NCBI GenBank assembly: GCA_013420905.1
Contig: JAAXNY010000001.1
Coordinates: forward strand, 5,766,001-5,830,000
Length of the DNA: 64,000 nucleotides
DNA from: Collybia mongolica
Lineage: Eukaryota; Basidiomycota; Agaricomycetes; Agaricales; Clitocybaceae
Direction of reading: 5' to 3'
This document shows positions 1-12,000 of this stretch, piece after piece. The notes under the pieces were generated by a model. That model did no database searches, had not been told where the DNA came from, and saw nothing but the letters and a program-made list of their open reading frames with translations. The number at the start of each line of letters is the position of its first letter. Position 1 is the first letter of the stretch. A program made the translations under genes and the position numbers.

Positions 1-995
1 CAAAGGAGTACGCAGTACCCAATCTCTTCTGTGCAAGACTTCAGTAGAGGCAGTACCTGTTCTAACGGCTATTCACGTACCTTTCCAACTACACCGATAT
101 TTTTTGATCATCGCGGCGTTGACAGCAGTGTGATAGGTACATCAGTCAGTATCACTCCAATCTCCGGTGCGCCGGATCACCAACCGGGACGAAGGGCAGC
201 ACCAGTTGGCAATGTGGCGACGGATCGTCAGCATGAGTATCGCAAGGATATGGATATAAGGGAACCGTTGACCATCGAGCGGCGGGTTGGTGATTCAGGT
301 GCTTCATGTGTACCGCAATAGACAATGTCGGCCTGTTGTGCGAGGGTCCGGTCAAAAATTAAATGTGGGATGACTAAGTCACTGCCGCTGAGGAATCCCT
401 TATACAACTTTCATCTTTTGATTAGTCAGCTTTAGGAGACTAGAAACCCCTCAAGAGAAGCGGTCCCTTGAGAAAGTTTATGCGAGAGAAAGACCGATGG
501 AGTTGTTGAGTAATCGTTGATCGACGCCTGCGCAATGCCTAAAAAGAGTCAAAAAAAAGACAGGGAACGAAGCATGCCAAGATTTACTCATTGTTATCCC
601 GTAGCACATGCTCGAAGTCCTAAGGCTAAGTTAGTTAAAACTATGGTTCATTGAAATTTTTGCCTTACTCGCATAATTAAGCATCATTTGCGTTGAGTTA
701 TATCATCACTAGCGCATTTACCGTTCTTCCTCAGCATCACCGTTTCTCCTCTCGTATAAGATGTGCCGGTGTTGCCCGTATCTTCCAGATTTGATATATT
801 TAATCGGGCAGTTGGGACCTAGGGAGGACAAGGTTGGGATGGGATGGGTCGGGTGCTAAGGACTGTGGGAAAGGCACGTGCGCCGACCGCCGCGTTTCGA
901 ACCTCCTCCGTTGTACATACCGAATCGTGCTCGCAGCTCCCACTGACTGGTAAGGTTTTCTTTACACGTAAAGCTTGAAGACCCCTCGCATTATG
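1..995. other. intergenic, no gene recognised
   Basis: I see no open frame with recognisable protein motifs, no splice-linked exons and no tRNA or rRNA signature. Short open frames of up to about 96 codons occur on both strands, but their composition is not protein-like and none extends through plausible introns. Confidence 0.5.
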
Positions 996-1299
996 GTGTT
1001 TCAAGGTAAGCTTTTTTTCACCCTTTTTATACATTTTTTTGGCTCAACCTTGCTTCAACTTTTATGAGAAAAGGTAACTTGTTTGTCCCCTGTTGCAACA
1101 GGGAGGAAAGAAAAAAACTCGGAAAAATTGGAAACAAAATAAGTTGGAGAAAAAGTCGTGCATCGACCCACAATTTTTTCACTTTTTATTTAGTTGCGTC
1201 CAACTTTCTGTTCAATCTTTGTTTCAACTTTTTTCAAAGTTGGAGGAAAAGTTGAAACGAAAAAAGCTGAAAAAAAGCTTACTGTGAAACCCCCTATTA
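996..1299. repeat. candidate palindromic MITE-like element
   Basis: The two ends are inverted copies of each other. GTAAGCTTTTTTTCA at 1006-1020 has its exact reverse complement at 1268-1282, and the similarity extends outward to a GTTTCA-type end on each side (about 996-1005 and 1283-1295). Inside lie a second perfect inverted pair (GTTTCAACTTTT at 1221-1232 with its complement at 1247-1258) and a 16-bp palindrome at 1088-1103. No transposase is encoded. This fits a small non-autonomous DNA element, possibly flanked by TTA. The exact ends and target duplication are not secure. Confidence 0.5.
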
Positions 1300-1632
1300 T
1301 TACTTTCCAAGGAAAAGTGCAAAATGTATTTTTATCTCCGAGCAGGTATCTTGATGAAGAATTGAGAAAACGATCGAAGTGATTAGTGCATCAAGAAACG
1401 ATGAGAATCTATGCAAAGGTTCCGAGGCCGGTGGAGGGCCAAAGTTCAGGAGGCAACTTTAATAGTTAACGGTTCCTGATGTCGTTGAAAAGACTGGTAA
1501 AAATATCCCGGAGGCTGATGCCCGATACCCAAATGTACGTCAGTTCGGCTTCGAATAAGTATCTCAACCAAACCGTACTCGAAGTTTTCGCCATCATCCA
1601 ATTACATTCCAAAATCAAGGACCGATGCGTGC
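1300..1632. other. 3' flank of first Ras-like gene
   Basis: Noncoding stretch downstream of the minus-strand Ras-like gene. It probably carries the 3' UTR and poly(A) region. I recognise no gene or repeat here. Confidence 0.4.
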
Positions 1633-2586
1633 TTAGAGCATGACACATCCGTTGCAACAACCATTGCTGTGCTGAATACCCTCATGTTGGACATCTGGAG
1701 ACAACGTGGGCTCGATACTTTGTTCCTTTTTGACGATGATATCAAGGTCAAACATCCGAAAATTATCACCGACTCACCTTGCAAGTTTTTTTGACTTCAC
1801 GAACAAGTTCATAAAAGGCTTCATTGACGTTCTTTCCTGTTTTTGCCGATGCTTCAAAAAAATAACATCCAAATTCTTTCGCTAACTCTTCGCCTTCTAA
1901 GATACAAAAAAATCATCATCGCATTCCCGGAAAAGCTGGCGAGGCGACTCACCAGCTTTATTTACTTGGCGTTGGTGGATAACATCAGATTTATTGGCAA
2001 CCAAAACCATAGGAAATGTGTCTTGCTTCTTGTTCTGAAGGACCTCTTGGTGAAGTTTCCTCATCCCATCAAAAGTAAAGCGTGACTTGACGGAATACAT
2101 CAGGACAACCCCGTCTCCTTCTTTCATGAACGCAGCCCAATAATTTCTCGCTCTGCATAGAGATGTAATTCCTCAATCTAGGTAGATTGGATCAGGATTC
2201 AGGATTGGCCGGTCTTACCTGTAATCCTCTTGAGATGCTGGGTCAACCAGCTCGACTCGTACAACTTCCTCGTCGATCACACATTGCTTGCGATACGAAT
2301 CTGGTTGTCTATGTGTAAGATGAAGGGGGCTCAGTCGACATCATGCTTACCCTCCGAGAACGTAGGGTCATATTCCGGTGCAAAATTATCATATGCAAAT
2401 TGGTTTGCGATGGCGGTTTTCCCCACACCTCGATATTGTTGAGTACAGGAGCGTCGGTATATAAGGTTTGACCCTTACCTCCTTCCCCAACAAGTACCAT
2501 CACATATCGTCTAATTTCCTGTGGACTGATTAGCCCATTAAACACCTGAACATGAGGCCTGGCCTGTAGCTTGCCTTTTTGCTCAT
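1633..2586 (-). CDS. Ras-like small GTPase, paralog 1
   Basis: Seven exons can be joined on the minus strand: 2575-2586, 2479-2518, 2351-2428, 2219-2300, 1953-2152, 1778-1896 and 1633-1725 (207 aa). The P-loop GEGGVGKT is at residues 15-22, the switch I YDPT follows, G4 is NKSD (124-127), G5 is SAK (154-156), and the C-terminus ends CC-x-x-CVML, a CAAX prenylation box, so a membrane-attached signalling GTPase is expected. G3 reads DPASQ (63-67) where Ras has DTAGQ, so the glycine equivalent to Ras Gly60 is serine. The first intron is 56 nt and begins GC (AAG|GCAAGC). The ATG at 2586 is chosen because the homologous short first exon recurs in both neighbours. It is the first of three tandem paralogs. 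Family assignment is secure; the partner and pathway are unknown. Confidence 0.85.
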
Positions 2587-3067
2587 TTTCAAGTTAGATA
2601 CGGGAGAGATTCGCCAGACCCCAAAAGGTGAAGAACGTGGGGGAAAGAAACTGATCGTGCAATTACGCAGACCAAATATCACCACGTGGGTGATAATAGT
2701 ATTGGAAGGCAAGAATCGGCTAACACTTTGTCACGGGCTCTTTAGACCTTGGCTAAGGCTGTGTACACTGGTGCGGGAATATATGTGGAGTATGGCCTAA
2801 CCAAAGCATCCGCACGGAGGGGTTTAGGCATCAACTATAGTGGGGAGCCGTGTACTCTCGATATGTTCCAACTCGTAACATAGTTTTCCTTCAGGGAACA
2901 AAGAGTGAGGGACGGAGCCACGGGGCTCTACCGAGGTTTCGAAGGGACAGGCGCCCGGTGCGAGACCAGTATCAAATGAGAGAGATTAGGAGATAATTTC
3001 TTCTGCATCCTCTAAACAAGATCTCTTTATAGATCACCACCATTTTATTGTGTCACCCAGACCACAC
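2587..3067. other. spacer between Ras-like paralogs 1 and 2
   Basis: About 480 bp between two head-to-tail Ras-like genes. It should hold the promoter of paralog 1 and the 3' region of paralog 2. No coding signal or clear core promoter motif is recognised. Confidence 0.45.
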
Positions 3068-4015
3068 TCATAGCACAACGCACGCGCCGCAGCAACCATC
3101 AGTACGTTGGACGTCGTTTTGGCTGCCGTCAATGGGAACAGCACTCCGTCCCTTGACCATAAAATCAGCATCAAACCGCTAACAATATTACCCCACAACT
3201 TACCCTACGGTATTTTCTGATCTCACGAACAAGCTTATAAAACGCCTCATCAATATTCATTCCTGTCTTCGCAGATGCTTCAGAAAAATGACAGCCAATT
3301 TCCTTTGCTAACTGTTCGCCCTCTTGTAAAACATGAGCAATTTGTTATATTTGTCTGACGAATTGAGACGACAACTCACCAGCCAAACTCACTTGACGGT
3401 GATGTTCAGCATCACATTGATTGCCCAAAAGGACCATAGGAAACGCCTTTTGTTTCTTGATCCGAAGGATCTCTTGGTGAAGCTCCTTTATCTGTTCGAA
3501 GGTAGTACGCGATGCGATGGAATACACTAGAACAACACCCTCCTTTTTTTCCATGCGCGAGTCCCAGCAATCCCTTGCCCTGTGCACTAGGTTCTATAAG
3601 GCAGGTATACCTTCAGGTTGACCCCTCGCACCTGTAGTCTTCTTGCCATGCTGGGTCAAGTAATTGGATCATTGCCAACACCTCATCAACAACACACTGT
3701 TTGGAGTACAAATCTGTTTGATCGTGTGGGATATCACAGAGGCCTACTCTGAAGATAACATATACCTTCTATTGTTGGGTCATATGGTGCCATATATTGG
3801 TCCATTGTGAATCGAACGGCGATAGCGGTTTTCCCTACACCTGAGGGCGTCATGTGAGGTTTGACAAGGGGGCGTTCTCCATTTTAGGGAGTTGAAATTG
3901 TGCTTACCGTCTTCCCCGACAAGCAATATCGCCAAGTGATCAATTTCCTACAGCTAATCATTAGCCGCGGCAGCTTTGAAATGAGACAGAAAGTGATGAA
4001 AACCTTCATAGCCAT
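3068..4015 (-). CDS. Ras-like small GTPase, paralog 2
   Basis: Seven exons with the same phases as paralog 1: 4004-4015, 3908-3947, 3766-3840, 3632-3713, 3380-3579, 3204-3322 and 3068-3151 (203 aa). The P-loop is GEDGVGKT (15-22), with aspartate at the place of human Ras Gly12. Switch I is YDPT, G3 is DPAWQ (62-66) with tryptophan replacing the G3 glycine, G4 is NQCD rather than NKxD, G5 is SAK, and the tail ends GCC-x-x-CVVL, a CAAX box. The first exon encodes only MAMK; its 56-nt intron has a weak GTTTTC donor but a good CTAAT branch site and CTGTAG acceptor, and matches paralog 1 in length and position. The changed nucleotide-binding motifs suggest altered cycling or weak GTP hydrolysis (inference). 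Confidence 0.83.
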
Positions 4016-4913
4016 CTTGTGCTTTGATTAGTGACGAGTGTTGTGGTCCGGAAGAAGGGTCAGAAGGGCTCTTCGAATGGTCTAACTGGCGAGAAAGTTG
4101 ATGTTGATTGATACAACACATCCCGGCCGTTCCATAAAGCGACCGCGCCGGTAACTCCACTACTGCCGTGACACCCGCCAAATGTGCAGGTAAATAAGCC
4201 ATAGTTTGTAAGAGTCATATCAGAAACTTGTCGGATTTGACTATGTAACGGTTGTGCAGACAACAATCGTGTTGGCATTGACCATTCTGGGCCTAATCGC
4301 AAGCCATTCAGTGCTTGGTCATACAAAATCGATGTCGTGTCAAGCTGCAAGCACAGTGGCTTCCCCGACTTTCTTCGTGTAGTTCAGCTGATCTTGATGG
4401 TTGCTTTAGTTGCTAGGTTTTACGTCGCTCGCCTGAACAGCCTTGAAACTTCGACGCAAACTTAATCTCGTGCAATTACTTAGTCGATTAACAGAAAAGC
4501 AAGAAAGCGTAGCTGAGATATCGCGAGGTAGTAAAATTTATCTTTTGTTGATATCCACGGGAAAATCCGGGCAAGTTAAGCTTGGCGTACGATTCACGTT
4601 CATTATCAAGTGAAAGCCGTCTGAAAATCGACGAATGTATCTTATCCAAAGGAGACCAACCCGAGGGACATCGCTGAATCCCAATCAAACACCAAGTCCA
4701 ACTTGAGATCAATCATTAGCTGGCCGAAAGGTGGTGAGCTTCTTACATGCCGCATCCAGTGTAAACCAAGCAATTCGAGATAGGGGCGTTTAAAGCACCT
4801 GGCCATGATACGCAATGCCCTGCCAGGCCCCCCTCAAGCTAACGACATCTCATAACCCATAACTCAGACATCGGACATCCCAAACAAAACGTAGAGCTAA
4901 TACGGTTGTGCGC
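4016..4913. other. spacer between Ras-like paralogs 2 and 3
   Basis: About 900 bp with short open frames on the minus strand (around 4060-4350 and 4488-4712) that lack recognisable motifs and do not splice onto the neighbouring GTPases. It is probably the promoter region of paralog 2 plus the 3' flank of paralog 3. Confidence 0.4.
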
Positions 4914-5870
4914 TCAAAGCACGATGCAATCACTACAGCATCTCCTGCCACCGTTGTAGCCGTCATGACCATCGACCGTTAAGGCAGTTGGTTCACTATT
5001 TTGGATCTTTTATGGGATGAAGGATATATTACCTGCAAGATTCAGTACCACTTACTGTACTGTATCCCCTGATCCCGCGGACAATGCCATAGAAAGCTTC
5101 CTTGATGTTAATATCATCCTTCGCTGATACTTCGAAAAAGGGACATCCAAGCTGTTCTGCTAAAATTTCCCCCTCTGGAAACACAGATGCATTATTATTA
5201 TATATTTACCATGAGGTGACCTCTCTGAGCGAACTTACCAGTCAAGGCTACTTGACGGTCAGACTCGAGGTCACACTTATTCCCCATAAGAACCGTTGGA
5301 AAAAAGGCTTGTCCCCTGATTTGAAGAATATGCTGGTGGATTTCCAGCATCTCATCGAAAGAGATACGTGACGTGATGGAATATGCAAGAAGAAGACCTT
5401 CTGCATGATTTATGATTTGCGGCCAGATACTGTGAACCCTGGATCAGCAATCGTATCCCGTGGTGAGACAACTAAAGTCAACGGAGGTGCTACATGTACC
5501 CAGCGTATTCGTGTGTCGTTATTTCAAGGATATCGATGGACACCATTTCGTCATCAACCATGCATTGCTTACTACAAACCGCTGGTTGATAGGGTCAGAG
5601 CTAGTATCTTGGAGTTTGGGGTAACTCATACCTTCTTGCATAGGTCCATATTCCATCGGGAACTGCTGGAAGATGAATTGCTCCATGATAGTGGTTTTTC
5701 CCACATCTTTGTGGTATCTAATAAAATCGTGCGTTTGTAAAAGCCAGGGTTTTTATTTACCGAGTCTTCCAATGAGTAATACCTTGTACTCCTTGACCTT
5801 GAGATATGCTCATTGTTAGCCGGACATGTTTTTCGTAAGTCGATCGGTAGTTTACCTTTGCGGTGGTCAT
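4914..5870 (-). CDS. Ras-like small GTPase, paralog 3, divergent
   Basis: Seven exons: 5856-5870, 5761-5797, 5632-5706, 5500-5581, 5239-5429, 5056-5174 and 4914-5006 (203 aa). Exon sizes and phases match the two neighbours, so all three descend from one duplicated gene. The P-loop GRLDVGKT (15-22) keeps GKT, but the positions equivalent to human Ras Gly12 and Gly13 are Leu and Asp. Switch I reads YGPM instead of YDPT, losing the Mg-contacting threonine. G3 is EITTH (62-66) instead of DTAGQ, so Asp57, Gly60 and Gln61 are all changed. G4 NKCD and a SAK G5 are conserved, and the tail ends CC-x-x-CIVL. The reading frame and splice sites are clean, which argues for a working protein rather than decay. 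Confidence 0.8.
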
Positions 5871-7323
5871 TACGGTAAGAGAGTGTGAGGCACAGGTGTT
5901 TTCTTGAACAGACTGGGAGTAGGATGGTAATGCGGATACAGTTTTGGGGTTGTACAAGAACGAGCACCGTGAAACATATAACATGCAGCGAATATGAAAA
6001 CAATTGGAAACAACCGGTTAGTATATCACAGGGTGAACCGCCAATAGTAGGGTGATCGTATTTGAAGGCTGTGTAAAGTGTCAACGTAGGTAGGCCATTT
6101 CCGAAAGGGGAGCTCTGCGTCCTATGTCGTTAAGATGTAACTCACCTGCCGCGAACGTCTCCATACCATGTTTTATCGTGACCGCTCTCCACAAGGGTAA
6201 CAGGATCGCCACTTTGTCCCTTGTTGGAAGCACGAATGATGGACGTTAGGTAAGGCTTGATCTAACCGACTTCTCCCTATTCTCATCTACTCACAAAAAG
6301 GTTCCTCCATCACAAAAAATGCCACAAAATTTTAAGCCCTAAGTAGTCCTTATTTTATTTATAAGTTATACAAAGTGTTGAAATGAATTTATACACTTAC
6401 TTGGACATTGAGTGGTCCTATTTTTAATTGTAAGGCCATTTAATTTTGAATCAAATGCATTGGAAGGGTAAGCAAGGCTGTCGTACCATTCCGATGCTCA
6501 CAATGCATTGTGGCCATTTAAAGGCCTCGGATTCTCGCACCAGCCTTGCGAGGTCAAAAAGGCCTTTAATTCTTGGAAAGTCCTCGTTGGCCTCAAAAGC
6601 TTCCCAAGCCCACTCAAGGTAAGTCAATCCTTGCTTTCCCTTTTGTTCCCTAAGTATTGACACAAGTGCTCGTGAGCCTCGCGATCCCTCAAAGTCCATT
6701 GAATTTAGCCAAGGCCTTGTATTTCGTACCATGGCCATTACTAACATTACTAGGCCTCACTTTCATTACAATCACTTTGCACCATTTGAATTGTGAGCCA
6801 AAAAAATACAATTTATTGCTAATAATCGCGTACAGGAATGCAAACAACGAATACATGAAAGCATAGGTTACATGAGGGCACAACTTACGAGGTAGCAAGT
6901 GAGCGAGAGCGTCGGAGAAAAGGAACAGTTCGAGAGAGCGATGCAAAGCGGCGAGCAGAGTGGAGACGAGGCCAGATGATGGAGTCCGAAGGGAAACGAG
7001 ACTTCGAAACAGTGAGGGAGGGCATCCGAGGGGGAACAAAAATTTGTAGGACTGGGCGTAGTGAGTTCGGAAAGGGATGGAGAGCCGTCGAAAGGATGCA
7101 TGCATCATAGAACTAGGCAGTGGTGGGTGTCGTCATTCGTCCTCATTTTGGCATCGTTGTGCAGCGCGTTCCAATCGCGCTTGTCTCGCCTTCGATCGGC
7201 TGGAGTTGGGATCAGGAGGAGCATCGCCCTTGTCGCCATCGCGGCCCTTCGTGCCAAGGTTGTCCGGAAAATTTTTCCTGTGCAAATAAATATTATCAGA
7301 CTATCTCGTGCAACACCGAAAAC
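5871..7323. other. intergenic, no gene recognised
   Basis: It contains the upstream region of Ras-like paralog 3 and the downstream region of the DUF6698-like gene. A Ser/Pro-rich open frame on the minus strand (about 6868-7101) has no family signature. The 6290-6460 part is AT-rich. I see no transposon ends or RNA gene. Confidence 0.4.
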
Positions 7324-8757
7324 TCACTGGTTCCACCAAGTGAGCGTTTCTGCTGCCCATTCGTCTCCCTCCTGCTCGAAAAGCTCCACGATTGCATTAT
7401 AGAACTGCCGGAGATTGAACTGGCCATCTTCTGCCCCCCACTCCTCGCACGAGGATAGAGCAAACCGTGCCTAACATCGTGTCAAAGAACCAAATAGAGA
7501 TAGAAATTAAAACGTACCTGAGCCATCGCATATGCGATCGTTGAAGGCGTGACTTGTGCTAGCCCGTTGATCTTGCTAATTGCTGACTTCTTTTTCTTGT
7601 CTGTCGCCTCGGAAAATCCATTGCCCATGAAGATACATTTAAATGACTGCAGGATTAACGTACAAAATGAAACATGAAAAACATGCGAAAACCTACCCAT
7701 AAACATAGCAACGATCTCAGCAAACCCCTCTCGGCATTCCAAACGTTCGGATTCTCCTCTAGAAGCTCTTCCGCTTCGCTCTTGTCGTACAAGAAGTTCG
7801 GGAAGTCGTCGATGGTGACTTCAACCTCACCGCTTGTGATCCGCTCGAGGAATCTATATAAATTGGTCACTGTGGGTGAAGGAAGCATTTGAGAACTTAC
7901 GTTTCGTCACTGTCGAATGAATATATATATGCGCGAGGGCAGAGGGCGTGGGCGGTACTGACGTGGTTGAAACCTCGGCCGGTCTTGTCCCTGGGAATGG
8001 GAGGCACGTCGTGTGCTTGATTTTGGGCGAAGAAATCGCGGATTCCGTTCTTCATCTTGTTGGTATCTTGTTGACGTGCACTTTGTGAATCTTTCTCCAT
8101 CTAGGGACGTGGCAGATCAATGGCAAAGGCGAAAAGGAGGAGGATGGCATACCAAGGTGATGAGTTCCATGATCGACTCGTAGTCGTCCCCGAATTCCTC
8201 TAGAGTTTTTTTTGATAATGGGCACTTGGGCGAGAACGCTGCGATAAAACTTGATATATGCGCTTCGTTCTTCTTCTTTCATATTCCTGGCAGCATAGTA
8301 AGCGGTGAATATATGCATGAAAAGGTAGCACTCACCCGTCGTCTTCTGCAGTTCCGATCTCGAACACACCATCCTCCGCCAAGCCCAGACGGAAAGCCTC
8401 GTTGAGGTCGAGCCAGGGTCCATGTATGCAGACAATCCAGCGGCCAGCCTTCTTGTATGCTCTCAAAGCATCTTGTTTTTCCGTTCTACAGACATTTCAG
8501 GATGATGCGAGAATGGTGAGCATCAGTGTCGCTCACCTAGTACAGCCACGCTTTCGCTTCTTCTGAGAAGCTTCGTGTTCAAGCGCATCTCGGAGCAGCT
8601 CGGGACCACGTTTTCGCCTGTGGTGGTTCGCATCTTGCTCGCCTCGGTTGTCTTCATCTTCATCATCAAGATGGCCAGAGGAAGAAGGATTGGGGTGAGC
8701 TGGCGGAGGTTGTGGGCAATGGTTGATGGTACAAGTTTGAGAGGTGAGAGGCGGCAT
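7324..8757 (-). CDS. DUF6698-like protein with one frameshift
   Basis: Seven exons: 8537-8757, 8336-8485, 8153-8286, 7901-8100, 7697-7853, 7518-7646 and 7324-7470, giving about 378 aa once the shift is ignored. A basic/acidic low-complexity N-terminus (KKRKRG) leads into the conserved domain: GRGFNH...LCP, then ITSGEVEVTIDDFPNFLYD, then TPSTIAYAMAQARFAL, and a C-terminal FYNAIVELFE...WWNQ ending in TGA at 7324-7326. These landmarks match, from memory, the Agaricomycete DUF6698 family, whose function is unknown. In exon 3 a run of eight T (8206-8213; A on the sense strand) puts the two halves out of frame; seven would restore it. I cannot tell an assembly error from a true break. The gene lies next to a Plavaka transposon. 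Confidence 0.7.
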
Positions 8758-9025
8758 GGAAGTATGAGTTAAAGAGAGAGATGCGAATGTGAGTGGGCGA
8801 TGAAGAAATAGAATGGTCACCTGACCTGACATCAACACTCGATCATCCTAAGTTTTCACTGCCCTCCCACAAGGTTCGTCAGGTTTTTGGGCGTTCCTTT
8901 CGCTGATTTTTGGGTTCAGGCAGCCACTGATACCTGAACCTCAACCGCGGTGCCGACTTGGTGTCAGCCGCATAGAATTGACTTGGCGTCGTTCTATCTT
9001 GCATTGTTTGCCATCTGTCTATGTG

Positions 9026-12000
9026 ATGGCCTTGTGTAATCGTTGTGGAACCATTCTTGCAAGTGGAACTTCTCGTGCACTCAAAGTGCATTGCCTCCAC
9101 TGCAAAAAAAATGCACCAATGAAGTATAAGCCACCCTCGACCCGAGTACCCAAACAACAGGAAAAAGAAGTGCAGGAGGACATCAACGACAAGGTAAGCA
9201 CACCACAATCTGTTTCTCTTGCGAAATTGACATGTTGTGTAGCAGTCCGACCTCCCAGATCAAACATCACAAATGATGGAAGTTGACGATCATGAACTGG
9301 AAGTGGTGGGACCAGAGTTCATCGAGGGCAGCTCAGCATCGGTGCATTGCTTTCAATCGCGATTTAACTGATTTTTTCACATCTAACTCCAGAATGATGC
9401 CCATAAGATCTACAACGACCCAGACTCTATGCTGGTGACTGCTCAGGAACCCGACGCCGTCTCACCACAGTCAGTTCAACTCGCAGCGCTGACTGAGGAT
9501 GAAGAGGGCAATCTCACTGCGGATCAGCCTATCGCTATACGTCGAGCCACCCGAAAGCGCCGAATCCCAGGAAAGTATGGGAAAGCGAGCGACCTGCTTC
9601 CATCTGCCCAAATGGCTGCACTCCAGACATATAGCCAAGTTGTAACACCGAGCCATCTCCTGCACCATCTCCTGTGCCGACTCCTGCTGCTTCGCGACCT
9701 GTCTCCCCTATGGCAACAGATCCTCCGCCTCCTGACCCAGTAAGATTCGAGACAGCACCCAATCAATTTGGCTTCTTCCATCGCTTTACTCAGTGGCCAA
9801 CTGTCGACCCTGAAATCGATGTCACTATTGACGATCTCATTGATGCACCTATGTTCACCAACACATCAGACCATGGGTATCGCAACCCAGATGATTCCTT
9901 TGATTCTTCAGGATCATCAAATCCATTTGCACCATACCTTAACGCAACTGTCTACCATCTCATGAACTGGTTCTACCAAACCAGTGCAAAAACACTTAAT
10001 GACCTTGACAGTCTTGTCCACGATGTAATCTTGGCCCCTGACTTCAGCTCTGATCACCTTGATGACTTTAGTGCAAGCTCCGAGGCGAAGCGACTCAATG
10101 ATAATCCAATATGTCCAGCTCCAGATGGTTGGAAGGAGAGCTCTGTCAAGATTTGGCTTCCGAAAACACGAGCGAGGTACGCAAGCAAAGATGATGCTCC
10201 CGAAGTCGAGATTCCTGGCATCTTGCACCGTGACTTGCTTCAATCCATAGTCTCAGCATTCCAGGAGCCATCATTTGAAGCCTTTCATCTGAAGGGATTC
10301 ACTCAATTTTGGAAGCCATCCCCGGAGGAGCCTGTGGAGGAGGTCTACGGTGAGGTGTATGCCTTGGAGGCTTTTCGAGAGATGGAAGATGAGGTTGAGT
10401 CAATGAAACCTCCAGGTGAAGCATTAGAAAGTGTAGTTGTTCCTATTATGGCATATTCTGATTCTACACACCTTGCAACATTTGGCACTGCAAGTCTTTG
10501 GCCAATCTACTTTTTTATCAGTCTCACATCAAAATATATTCGCACAAAGCCTACATCATTCTCTGCACACCACTTGGCATATATTCCTTTGGTAGGTTCA
10601 ATCATGCTGATTCAAATTATCACTCAATTGTTTGAAAGCTTCCAGACTGGATCCAGGATACATACAACTCAGTTTATGGGGTTGCAGCTACTAGCAACAT
10701 GCTTACATTTCTGAAACGCGAGCTAATCCACGCTATCTGGGGGCTCCTCCTCAACAAGGAGTTTCTTCATGCGTACATGTTTGGCATCATTGTCCTTTGT
10801 GCCGATGGCATTCAAAGGCACCTATTTCTACACTTTTTTACTTATTCTGCAGATTATCCTGAAAAGTGAGGTTCTTCATCACGATCTAGGATTTTGCTCA
10901 TTGCACCATTACAGAATTATTCTCGCAACAATCAAATACCTTGGCAATTGCTTGTGTCCACTTTGCACATGCATTAAAGAAAAAGTTCGTGACTTGGGTA
11001 CAAGGGTAGATGAATGGCAACGTAGTGTCATTTGAGTAGACTCCAAAGAGCGACAGAGGATGGTTCACAAAGCATGGGAGTGGATCTTCAAAAGTGGTTG
11101 CGCAGTAACATCAGAGACAATCAACATATATCTGAGGCTTTCGATGGTTCCAATCCGAGTAATGGTCTCCCCAAAAGGCTTGGGGCCATGCTAATATTCA
11201 TCAACAGAATGCCTTCTCAGGAAGCCCTGTGTGATAAGGGATTTAATTTCTATCAAATGTTTGCTGTTGATCTCCTCCACAACTTTGAACTTGGTGTTTG
11301 GAAAGGTGTCTTTGCACACCTGATTCGAATTCTCTATGCTTGTGGCAAGGGCAATGTCCATGTGCTGAATGAACGGTGAGGTTCCTAGTCACCGTTGTTG
11401 TGTTTAACTAATAACTATTGTGGATTTGAGATATTGTTTGATTTCTGCCTTTGGGTGCTCGACGATTCGCAAATTCAGTAATAATGTGTCTGCTATGAAG
11501 AAACTTGCTGCTTGGAACTTTGAGGATCTACTCCAGGTGAGTAAACTGATTCATTATCATCTTTACCTCTGTTGATTGTAAATCAGTGTGTGCTACCATG
11601 TTTTGCAGCGCTGTTTGGGAAGTCATGTGAGAAGATCATCCTGGACCTCATCTTTATGCTTGCAACCTGGCATGCATTGGCCAAGCTGCGCATGCATATC
11701 TCATCATCTCTTGCCTTCTTTGATGGTGTTATGAAAACACTTGGTCAACTCCTGCGACGTTTTAATGATCATGTATGCTTGAAGTACAATACTCTCGAAA
11801 CACCAGCCAAATATGCTAAGAAAGCTCGTCAAAAGGCTGCAAAAGTGGCAAAAAGCAAGGACTACGATTCTGTCCCCAGTGCTGATGCAAAATCTCAATG
11901 CAGTAGCCGAGCTTTCAACCTTGTGACCTACAAAATTCATGCCCTTGGTCACTATGCCTCATGGATATGGCGATTTGGAACCACTGACTCTTATTCAACA

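Noticed and set aside
11159..11207. This stretch as a plain insertion in the Plavaka frame
   Set aside because: It has GTAATG, a CTAAT branch word and a CAG end and interrupts the protein exactly before NAFS, so it is an intron; a separate small frame change still follows it.
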